DNA of 64,000 bases from the NCBI GenBank assembly GCA_034008185.1, contig CM067082.1, positions 103,845,311-103,909,310 on the forward strand, read 5' to 3'. Source of the stretch: Gorsachius magnificus (taxonomy: Eukaryota; Chordata; Aves; Pelecaniformes; Ardeidae). This document shows, piece after piece, positions 26,201 to 38,200 of this stretch. The position numbers and the translations under genes are program-made. Within the stretch, counting starts at the first letter, position 1, and every line of letters begins with the position of its first letter. The notes below the pieces were generated by a model. The model made no database searches and was not told the DNA's origin. It saw nothing but the letters and a program-made list of their open reading frames with translations.

Positions 26201-29200
26201 CAAAAAAGACCCAGTCATAAGCAGCTTGCAAAAGCCTTACAAATGTTATTCTCCAAAGCCAACAAGCCACCAGTGGGCATCCTTGGCACACATGTTGGCA
26301 CACCTTCATGCTGTGTAGTGGGAGGACAGCCCAAGACAGTAGTCCACAAACACAGCTCTGGCTGGGGCATCCCCAAAGCTGACTAACTCAGCAGCAGCAA
26401 AGGCCCTTCCAGATTTTGAACGGCAGAAGCAAATCCAGCAACTGCTACAGCCTATTTGTTGCTATTCTTTGAAGGACTGCTGTCATTAAAACATTTTGGG
26501 GTGGCTATGCACAAAAGCATGGGAACCCTTGAATTTAGGCACTGGAGTGGGATTTCTGCACCTAGGACATCTGAGCCTTGGAGGCATGCTGTCATCAGGG
26601 GCTCATTTTGCGGGGAAAAAGGTCATCGTATCATTGGGAAATAATGCACTTGACATCCTTGTACTCTTACAGGTATGACAAAAGCAGTTCATTTTAAAGG
26701 GTTTCAGGAATTTGCCTCTAAAGGTCCCTTCCAACCCAAAACATCCTGATTCTGTGATAACTAACTTGAACTAAAAACATTTTATGAAGCTGGTATGTCG
26801 TATTATCAGTAAGTTTCATTTTGCCACATGACTTTTGAGTTACTGGATATTGAAAGTTGGAAGTACGAGATCTGGGCACGACTTAAGCAAGGAATGGTCA
26901 GCTGAGCCTTCTTGTGACCCTCTATCCCTTCATTTTAATATACTTGACAGTTTGAAGTTTAGTATCACACATTCTTAAAATAAAAGAATTTTTGTTGTAT
27001 CCAGATGACTCCTTTCGCTCAGGGGTGCAATCCAGTCTTAGCTGGATCTTGATCTTTACTGCTGGTTGCTCAAAGACTTGGAGGGACCTTGTGATAAAGC
27101 TGTTGAACTTGTGAATGGCTTTTATGTGCTGTTTTATTTCACCTGTGTGATAGTTTAACGCCTGCCATGTATCAGTGGTGTTTGTACTGACAAGACTGTG
27201 TACTATTCCCCATAGCTGTAATCATCTCACGCCTCAGTCTTCTGTCTCTTCCAATCTCCTTGGCAACGTGTATCTGGGTTCTCTACTTCTTGATTTATTT
27301 TTTTAAGCTTTTGAGAGGTGTAGGTGACTTGAACAGTTCTATGGGCCAATTGTTAAAAGAAACCCTAAATCAGCCTCCCTGAGCTCTTTGCAAGTACCAG
27401 CGCAGATGGGGAGATACAGACCTGGATCTGCACACAGGTGGCAAAGTGGCAGAAGTGAAAAGGAATCCTGCATCATGAAAAAGAAGCACCATACTTTTCA
27501 GGTGGCTTAATGTAAAGAGAAATAATAACCAGTCTCCAGGAAGGGAAGGGCAGGTTTTGGAGGTCTGTAAGCAGTTTTGCTGCCTAGTTGTCAATCTGTG
27601 GCTGACACATGTCTAACTGCACATGTCTTCCAGGCACACACATCTTAAAATCAGTCATGTAATTTCTTAGAAGCAATAAAACTATTCATCATCATTCTGT
27701 AAAATTTGGTAATGAATTATGAAATGATTGAGTTGTTCCAGTGGAAACTCTAATGGATAACTAGCAATATCAGATACAACCCTTATGGCAGGATAGGTCA
27801 TTTCTATGGAGAACCTCACATGAAGCTCTCTTCCCCACTCAAATAATTAAATATCAAAAGCCAGACCAAGGTGCCTCACTCCATCAGGAAAATGGATTTT
27901 TCACCATGATTCAGTCTAGATTTCCCTGCCAGGGAGCGGGGAAACCCAACAGTACATGGGTCCTACAGCTGACATTGAGTCACAGGCCAGTCTCAATCTC
28001 CATGGGAGCGTGAATATGTTGGAATTGTGATGGCCAAGAGTCACCTACCCTCTGCCGTCTCTAGGGCAGTGTAATGGGAACGTCTCTGTACCACCCCCCC
28101 AGGATCCCTACCACTTGGAGGCCTCTAGGAGTCCTTTGGGGTTCCAGCAACAGGGGATCTTTTGCGGAGAAAGAGGGATGATTTCATGCAAGAGCCTCAG
28201 CCTTCAGTAACTGGATTACTTAGCATCATTTTTCTAAGCGATTCAATTATTTTGGCATTTTTAGTTATTAAATAAGTGACCCAATTACCAAGAAGAAGCA
28301 CTACTAAATGAAACAATTCTTATTAAATATAAATTTCTAACTGTACATCAGCAGTAAAAATTCTTTTCACATTTCTTTGTACTTTAATGACTTGCCTGAA
28401 ACAACTCATCTTTCTCAGTGATAGCAGTTAAAAACATCAGAGACAGCCTGCAGTCTATGGCTGACACTAATCCTCTTAACTTTAGTGCTGAATAATGCAT
28501 AAAAGGTATCAGTGTGTAAGAAATAATTCTATGTGAAAACCAGCCAAATAAAAAAACATTGGACGTTGTAAGTTTATGCCCACAGGCATGAAAAAGAATG
28601 GTAAGCCCCCAGACTGGTATTATCTATGCACTAATTTGGGGTATTGCAATAAAGCTAGTATAGATGCAGTTTTAGGGGAGTAGGACAGATGATCTTGATC
28701 TGTGAAAATTTCAGACTGAAGCCCCTGATGGAGGAAGGCAAGTACTATAATGCCCACTTGCCTCATGCTGCAGCTGGCTTTGATTGATGTTTTTTACAGG
28801 AATGTGGTAGAAGGAAGGATTACCAGATTCTCAGAACTGAAACAAGTGTAAAAGTTGGTACAACTTTGATATGACTCAAGCGTGGGATAGTGTGTCTTTT
28901 ACTTATTCACTTAAGCAAATATATATGCCCAAGTCCTGTAGTATTTAAAAAAGAAAGTCTGTGTAGGAAAAGGTGCTCTGCCCAAGCCTGGTCTGTGACA
29001 GAGCTGAATGCAAGCTGCAGGAGGGATTAGCGAGCAGCCGTGCTGGCGTGCCTGCCACGGGGACCTGCGTGGGAGGTTTAGCACGCAGCATGGTTAAGGG
29101 CAGAAGTTCAGGTATCAGAAAGGATCAAGCATGAGCAGGGATGCACAAACCTTCCCGGTCTGTGTGTTTGCCCTGAGTGGACAAAGCAGCCTTCTTAAGC

Positions 29201-32200
29201 ACGGCGATGCTGTGCTGGTTTTGCCTTACCTCCTGAGTTGATTAATTTGGGGTGGCATTAAAGATTTTAAATGAGAGCTGCCTGGAAAAATATGTGAAGA
29301 TCATCTATATTCTACTGTAATCTGGCATATTCTAGGCAAATAAACCCCCCTTTCATCTAGGAACCCTTTTCTTAGGTAATGATACATCATTCTAAGCATT
29401 ATCCACAAAGGAGAAAAGGAAGAAATGCATCTTAAGTTCTTGTGCTATACCAATTCTCTGAGCTGAGCTCTGTCTTTAAAAAGCACCCCCAAGACAATCC
29501 CTGAAGAGAGAAATCATTCTGTTCTGGCACAGCATTTAATGGTGAAAGTTTGCACCCTCTGAACACCATGGTTTCCTTTGCACTTGTTCTTCCCCTTTCC
29601 CATGCCATTCTCTCCCTTGAACCCAAGGTCTGAGAACAGCCATCTACTTTCAGCTTTTTCATTGTCTTTTGTCCTATCCTACCCATTCCATAGACCACCA
29701 TTTTTATATTAGGAAGTGTGCATCATTGCATTTATTTTCCTGTTGTATTTGAGTGTGTGTTTTGGAGTGCATGGTGGAATAGCTACTGACTAGGTCAAGT
29801 CTGCTCTTCAAGACATTCAAGTTTCAAATGAATTCTCCTCTTCCACTCCTAATTATTTCTTTGTGCAGAGTACAGGAATATCGATGTTATTCTTAAATTC
29901 AGCCACTGAGCAGTTAAATCTGAAGATCACTCTAGAGATATTTTCAAGACAGCACAGATGTGCTGCAGCAAACAGACTTTGGCTGGAGAGAAAATGTGTT
30001 TTTTAAGAAAAAAGTTAATGCTAGGTAAAAAAAATAGCAGTCAGTGTTGTTCAGATTTTGCAAAGAAATTGAAATAAAGTTGTCATTTTAAAATTACTGA
30101 AATAAAGTTGTCATTTTAAAATTACTGACTCTGGACTGAGTCTTAGCATGTTAGGTGAGATCAGTTTTGTTTCACTGGATTCAGAACCATATTCAACATC
30201 TAATGTGTTTGTGCTCCATCAAAATGGAAAGGCAAACTCCAGGGCCTTCTCTGAGGGCAGTGATTTATTCGCTGGGATCAAACTGATCTCACTGAAGATA
30301 GATTTGGGCTCTTTCTTGTAATATCATTGAAGCTGCTTTACATTTAAGCTGGCTCCTCTGTGTATTACAGAGTTACAACCATCAAGAGTCCCTGTTCTTG
30401 TTTCACCTGTGGTAGCAAGAGGTCCCAGGGTGACTGATGCAGTTTGGCTCAGTGCACTTCTCTGTAGACACCACCCTGCTGCCAGTGTGAATAAGCACTG
30501 GGCTCCACATATTCTAAACCTAGTGGGTTAGCATACAAGATAATCATTCTTCATAAAGCAAGGTCCCTTACGGCACTCTCTCCAGGTTCAGGCATCTCCT
30601 TTCCCTAGATTTGTGGACACTGCCTCAGCTTTTGCCAGTCCTTTGCTTCATTATTTGCATACCTTTAGATCACTGTCATTATTGTGGGCACAAGAATAAC
30701 AAGCTTCCTTTTCTTAACCACTCACTTTACGTGTGAAAGCTCCTGAGACTTAAATATCTTTGAAAACAAGGAAACTGAGAGATCCTGAGATATGTTCTGC
30801 CTGTGTGTGACCTCCCCCATTCTGGGGAGTGCTTTTGGTTAGCTCAGACCCCTTCTAGCTTTTCTCCTAAGTCCATTTTTACAGCCAGCAATTCCCAAAA
30901 ATCTCTGCCATTTTAACTGTGCCACCCTGGAGATGCCTCCTCTTCCACACAGGTGGGCATGGTACTTAACTACTGATAAGGTAGGAAACTGTTCTGTAGG
31001 GTAGAAGAGCTGAGAATAACCAAAGACAGCTTTCTATTTGATTGCCTTCTCAGTGACAGTCTTTCAGTTAGGACTACCCTCCAAATTCTTATTCATGTTC
31101 AGCTATGTTTAGTTCAGAACAGAAAATGGATTCCCTAATCTGGTAGAAACTCATATAAATATGGGTTAATCCTTCTCTGAGGGACATTTCTTGTTAACCT
31201 GAGGGAGTTGGGTGAAAATAAATGGTTTGTTTCAGCTCTTGAAAACGATATTCTAAACGTGCCAGAGGGAATAGTACAGTAGGTACATGTGGGTCAAAAT
31301 AAAGATATCTAGCAACTGTTTCTTGTGGTTTGCAGTGATATGTTCCTCCTTCTGTCTAATTACAGGGATGCAAGATGCCTCAAAGAAGCTTACAGAGTCT
31401 CTTCATGAAGTGTATGAGCCAGATTGGTACGGACGAGAAGATGTGAAAATGATTGGAGAGGTAAGATATGTGGAAAGAGGAAAAAAGTATTTTGGCTGCA
31501 AATGGATTAATCTGAGCTGTTGAGGAGAAGTGTACATCTGAAATTTCCCTTAATTCTTCGTTGCATGTTAAATCCTGTTTTCTGGGTATAAAAATGATTG
31601 GCCTTGCGAAAGGCAGCCCTGCTGACCAGATGCCACATTTGCAATGTCTATTTTATGAACTAGCTGACGTAAGCTCCCATTGAGGTCAACATCAGCGTGA
31701 GCAGAATTGGTCCTGATAGCAACTGATTAACAAATTTGTACAAGGTATCTTACCTGCAGTTTTACAGTCAGGATTCTCAATACAATTGAACATTAAAAAT
31801 TATCAAATCTGCTTAACCTTGTGTTGTTGAGCCAGTGGCACTAAATAGGATATCTGATGGGACAAGAATCTGGAATTTAGGGGTAAATTAGGCTGCAGGG
31901 CACTATTAATTTTAGCCCTTTTAGCTTCCTCCGGTGATTAGAGAAGAACAGGCTTTTCCAGAGGACAGTGCAGGAATTTGACTTGAGGTGCTCTGAATTG
32001 CCTGCTTAAACAGCCTTAATTCTGGGGGAAGTCTGTAAGGAAATGTGCTAGTGGTGACAAGAAAGTGCAAACTTTTATCAGTGCAGCTTTTAACTACCTG
32101 GCATTCAGTTTGCAAGGCCTCCTGGATAATATAGTCAACAAGAAACTGGAAGACAGAGCAGTCTTCCCAAATCCTAATAGATTGCTTTTCTTCTCTATGG

Positions 32201-35200
32201 ATGCCTTCCTCTGCCCTTCCCTGCTCCTGAAGGCATGATGTGGTTTTGATTTTAAAAGCACCCAACTTCCATACTATATAAGTTAAGATACTATACCATT
32301 TATATTGTTTTATGTTAAATAGCTGCAAGACCTCCTGCTGCATCTTGCTGTAGCACCGCATCTTGTATCTGTAGACTATTAGATTTTACACTCCGAAATT
32401 TGTAATTGTGTGTGAAAGGACCAAAACTTGACTCTTAATCTCTATTAGATATAGGGATAAATGTTAGATGTGTTGTCTTAATAAGAGACTCATGTGGGCA
32501 ATATTACAAAGTCTCCGCTTCTGATTTTTTTTCCCTATATAATCACAAATGTAGATGTATGCATCCCCCAACACAGAGTAAAAAAGAGTGATATATTTGT
32601 GCAGTCCAGGATATAAATGATCATGCCAAAAGGGATCCACCTAAATGACCTTATTCTATATGGTAGGAAGGATGATGGCTTAAAGGACTCTCCAGAAAGC
32701 TTTTTTGAGCCCATTAGCTTTCAGAAAACCTCCATGATTTTTATTTGTCCAAAATATGTATCATCAGGATACAAGGGCAAATGCATAAGACTGGCAGTTG
32801 CTTGCTATGATCTAATGCTATACTGCTCTGTGGACCTCTGTGATTAAGTATTGTGTTAATAAATGAGGTATTTCTTTTAAGCATGATTAATACATTGTAA
32901 TAATTCATTAGGGACTCTGTTAGGGTAGGAAATGAATGAACTGAATGCTGGCATCACACAGCATTTATAATATGCCCTATAGTAGCTCATGATAAAACAA
33001 ACACTAGGGAATAGTTTATCAGACTTGCTGGTGAGGATAACAGCCCTGCAAAGCAACACTGACCCCCTTTAGCCTCCCTCCCATCAAAGGAGGGAGTTCA
33101 GTGATTTTTGAAATGTGCAAAGAAAAGGGGGATCAGGATGTGTGCTAATGACTTGTTCAGTTGAGAACCCGGGACCTCGAACACTGTCTCTGTGTTACAG
33201 GATTTGCTTCTGGCAAGGAATCTCACCCTGCTCCCCACAGGGTCCTTGTCACATCAGCTGCATTAACATGTTTTTAAAAAACAGAAAACTACAAGGGGTG
33301 TCTCTTGGTGGCTAACCCAGAACTGCAAAGGGGACTGGGGAAAAGCACTGTAGCTTCTGGGGGGGAGTTTGTTTATTTTGCCTGCTGATGTTGGCGTGTT
33401 TCATATCTGGCATCCCAGTTCTCTAGCAGTGTGAGGTAGAGTTCTTGTCTCTGCATCGGCCATTTCATCACATGTACCTTAATGGCACAAGAAGTATGGG
33501 ATGGGAAGACCTTTCTTAGGGTGGGTCTCTACAGCTTTTATTTTAAAAATGACCAAGCAAAGCTAAGCTTACAAATCCTTTCAATTGATGGGAGACACGC
33601 TTTATTTTTTCCTTTATTTTATTTACTCTTCTATTTTTAGCTGTGCTTCTTTTCTCTGTAAGGAAGGTTCATCATCAGTGAACATACTTAGGCGTAAGAA
33701 CTAGGGCAGCTTCAGATTCCGCGTTGTTGACCCTCAGCGACCTGAAACCCTGAGGAAGACCTTGAATCTATGATATCCTTATTTTCACATAGCAGTGACT
33801 GTTTGAAAGAATGAAAACACAACCTAATTATTAAGCTAAATCTTCTTTTGTTGTGAATTTAAACTTGCAATGTCAAGGTATTCCTTTTCCTTTAAGTGCA
33901 CTCTGATTTATTACCATAAAGAACATTTTAAAACTTCAGAAAGATTAATCTTTACCAATTACATTTGTATTTGTCCTAGTCTTGGAGTGAAGTTAAACTA
34001 CTAAGTGCATTTTTCTCTTTTCTACCTTTACAGAAATGTGATGAACTGTGGGAAGACTTCCATCAAAAACTGGTGGATGGGTCACTGTTGACCTTGGATA
34101 CATATCTAGGACAATTTCCTGATATCAAAGTACAGTAATGATTTCCTATAAAGGACAATTTGTAAAATTACTGTTGAGTCATAAAATAAATAGAAAATGA
34201 GATTACAAGCAAAGAAAAATTTTAAGGGGGGGGGGAGGGGACGTGGAAATCATTCTCTTCTGCAATGTAGAAGATGTGATTCTGTAAGTAAATCCCTGAC
34301 ATTATGCTGCACTGATTTTCCACGTGAACAAAAATATTTTTCATGCAGTAGTACTTGGAAGTAAATTAGCCTCTGTAGATAAAACTTCTTTGTTTTTTTC
34401 CTGCTCCTGTTTATTTGGTATGAAATAATTCTCACCAAATTCAACAGGGACACATTAAGCTTTTCAGCTGTTAAAATGCCAGATAAATTACAAGATGAAA
34501 AGCAGGCCTTTTGTTATTGGCTAGATCCACCTGTGGGTATCTAAATATCTTTCTCTTAAGTAGGCCATGGTTCCTGTCTTTTAATTAGTTATAAAAAGGT
34601 TTTGTAATACACACCAGGAGAGACTGTTATACAGATTCTAGCCTCTCGCTCTAGCCTCTCCGTCTCCTGTCTGATGTACAGTCCAGGGAAATGGTTGTTA
34701 AATGAAATGTGTGGGGATAAAGAATCATTACAGGTGAGAGGTAGATACTTTTATATTTGAATGTGACTGTAGGGACATAGCTGGAAATTCTTTGTGATGG
34801 CTTATAATTGAGTGACACGCAGTCATCCCCTTAGTCATTTATATCAGGGATTAAAGAAAAAATAATTTTAAAAATCCCGTTATTAATGGTGCTCAGTCTC
34901 AAACTTGCTTGTAAATCAAACTGCCCTTATGCCCTCTCAGCATGTGGAATTTACATATAATATATATCTTTGTAAAGTCAGTATATATCAGAGGATTTTT
35001 GTTTAGTTTTAAAAGAATTACAGCAGGTAAATTAGAATTCCTATTGTATGTTGAACTCCGGTTATCTTAATTAGGTGTCGTTGCAACTATACTGAGAATT
35101 ATATTTAAAGCGTTTATCCAACTCTAGAAAAAAAAAAAAAAAATTATTTATTAATTTTTCACACAATATAGAAGGGAAAAAGATCATGTTACCATGAGTT

Positions 35201-38200
35201 TAACAGGTCCACTTTTTCTGGTGATTGAGACAAGACTTGCATAACATTGATATCTCTATTCTAAGGCCTGTAAGCACTACACCCAGAAAAACCCCTTCCA
35301 AACCATTTGTAAATGGATTCCTTATTTAAAATGAGGTGATTAGTTTGTCTCTTTTACCACGTCCACATTCCTGCATGATATAGTAATTCAGATATGAACA
35401 GCAGATAAGGGAGAATAAAAATTTATCAAAAGCTTAAATGACAACAACATAAGTAAAATCACTTTTAAAAAAGTGCTGTTTGTGCTGACTTTCATTTCTA
35501 CCTCTGTACAGACTCGCATTGCAAAACGAAGCAGAAAGCTAGTGGACTATGACAGCGCAAGGCATCATCTAGAAGCCCTGCAGAGCTCAAAAAGGAAAGA
35601 CGAAGGCAGAATTACCAAGGTAGCACAATTGGAAGGATGCTGGCAGAAGCGTTAGGGGGCTCAGGTGTCACTTGTTTCTGTGCAGAGACAGAGCACAAAG
35701 TTTCTCTTGTGTTTCCTCTCTCAGAAACGGAAATAATTATATCCTTAAGCACAAATATGTATTGAGTATATTGGTGCATGCAGAGGACATGCTCAGCCTC
35801 TTTCAGGAATGAGTCCCATTTGAACCCTAACTTTCTCTCTTGATGAGACTGAGGGGCCAGTATGTCCTGTGTTGGCCTGCATGGTGTGGGACCAAGTCAC
35901 ATCCTTTGTAAACAAAAATTGTAAAAGACCCGCCAAAAGAAGTGCAGAAAAACAACTTTGGCAGGTTTTGTTATGTTGTAGTGATTGCAGAAGTCACCCT
36001 GTTTCATTTTGGTTTAGGCAGAAGAAGAATTTCAAAAAGCACAGAAAGTGTTTGAAGAGTTTAACACTGATTTACAAGAAGAATTGCCATCTCTGTGGTC
36101 ACGGTAAGCCTAGGCAGATATTTTCTGGAAGGCTTAAAGGGGGAGTAAGGAAAGGGAACCAGGGGATTTTAATGAGCTGAAAGGAAATTGTTTGATGGCT
36201 CCTTGAAGATCCCATCCATTATCTTTTTGAAATAATAAAAGGGAAAATGCCTGTAAATGATCCAAAATTATATAGGTGTATTTATGCTTATTTCTTTCAG
36301 TGTATCTTGGCACGTAAGATTCGTTATCTTATCTTCATTCTGAGGTGCAAAAAGGTCTCCATTTTATGGGTGAAGAACTGTGTCAGAGCACAGAATAGCA
36401 GACTGTGACTATGACCCACTGCTTCCATAACCTTTCTCAGACACATTAGTGGTGGATACCCGATCCTTTCAAAAAAAAATAAAAGCCACTTGTTAATAAA
36501 ATGGATCAAATTTTTCCACTGACAAAAGTTACTGTACTAAGCAGCCACATGCTTTTCTAGATTTGCAATGGGTCTACTTATAGGTCATTTTTCTGTAAAA
36601 GGTATCAAAACGAAGAACCTTACAAATGTGTGAAGATTTTAAGGCAACTGTTGTTTCCAAGTTCCTATAAGGTACTACTGAAGCAGTAGAAGGGAAGTAC
36701 AATGTTATGACTACATCAGAATACACATTTCATAGTTTTGCACTGACTGTGTCTGCGATATAAAAGCATTTGATGGCATAGATCATACATTCAAGATGTT
36801 TAATCATGAATTGTGTTTATACAGTAAATGCAGACAAAATGAACGGCGAACAAAAGTGGTAGAAAAAGAAGCAGCTCATTAGTGTGCTGCGTTCTTTAAC
36901 AAATGACAGTCTGGAGTGGAAATGTGTTGTGAGTCACTGAAGTATCCTTTGTCTTCTCTGCCAATTAATTCCTGCTAAATTTCAGATCAATAGAGGGTTT
37001 TCCTGCTGTGTTTCTTCCTATTTCAGTTGAAAAGCTTCTCAGCACTTCAAGATGTTTATTTTATGGGCTTACTAAAAGTAAAACTGCATCTGAATGATTT
37101 ATAGTAAGGGCCTTTCTATTTTAATATGTGTATTACCCACCAACTAGTCTCAGGGAAAGGTAGAATTTAATTTGAGCAATAGGCATAATCAGAAAGCTAT
37201 TGCTTTCAGAGTCCTTTTTTTTTAGTTATTTCAATTCTTCAGGAAGAAAATAATCCATTGAGTTGACATTTTGCAGGCTTATTCTTGTGCCAAAGATTAT
37301 TTTTGTTAATAAAAGTTTGGAGAAATTACATGTGAAAGTTTTGAATAGGAAAAAGAATAATTCAAAACCTAAGAAAACACCTTCTCGTTTCGAAGCGTAC
37401 AAGAGGTATGTAATCACTCGCTCCAAGCAAGCAGATTTTTCACTGCATGTGCAAAAATGCCTAGTCTATATCAGCGATTACTTTCTCTTACATACATATG
37501 CATGTGTTTCAGAGCTGATTTCTTTTAAGAAGGGCTGAGCGTGGGACCCCCACCACCAGGCCCCTTAAAGCTGCCTCCAGGCGCACCTGCATCCCCTCTG
37601 TGCTGCAATTGCAGCCTCTAGGGCGCAGGTGCTGGTGGCGCCGGAGTGGCACCTCTCTCCTTTCTGTCAATGGTTTCCTGCTGTCCGGTGGGAGATGGGG
37701 TGCCCAGAGCATCTTGGCTTCTGTGTGCTTGTGCCACACTTGTGCCAATCCTTTTCCAGTCTTCCCCTTCTCTAAAGCAAGCTGAAGCCCCCCACGGTGG
37801 AGTAGTCTCAACTTGATTGGCTCTGTGTGGTGTGAAATACGATGGTTCTTAAAACAAACAGAAATAATCATGAAAGAACTAATCTGAAGTTTTGACATCC
37901 GACCGAATTATTTGCTTTGCTGAGAACGGTAGTCGAAAATGTTGCTTGTAGTCTGGAAAAAAAATGAATTAATTTGCCTTTGTGGCCCTCCCACCCCTGT
38001 CTTTTGTTCTCTTTTTCCTTTCTTTGTGCCATCCTCCGTAGACGAGTTGGCTTCTATGTGAACACCTTCAAAAATGTATCCAGCCTCGAAGCCAAGTTTC
38101 ACAAGGAGATAGCTTTAGTGAGTAAAAATGAGTGTCTCATGTATAATGGATTATGTGATATGCATAACAGCAAGCAAATGTCTTGTAATGCAGCAGTGAA

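Larger units (their letters stand above)
24651..31365 (+). other. AMPH intron 3
   Basis: 6.7 kb. It contains a compound GA/TA/TG microsatellite (25411-25467), a very short CR1 3' tail (26715-26760) and a perfect 28-bp tandem duplication (30071-30126). No other gene was recognised. Confidence 0.9.
36104..38041 (+). other. AMPH intron 7
   Basis: 1.9 kb. It includes a possible MIR/L2-like relic around 36330-36425 and a sharply bounded GC-rich block (about 37535-37800). No gene was recognised. Confidence 0.85.

Noticed and set aside
31921..32361. 146-codon minus-strand open frame in intron 4.
   Set aside because: No domain, no start or splice context, and composition typical of random AT-rich sequence.
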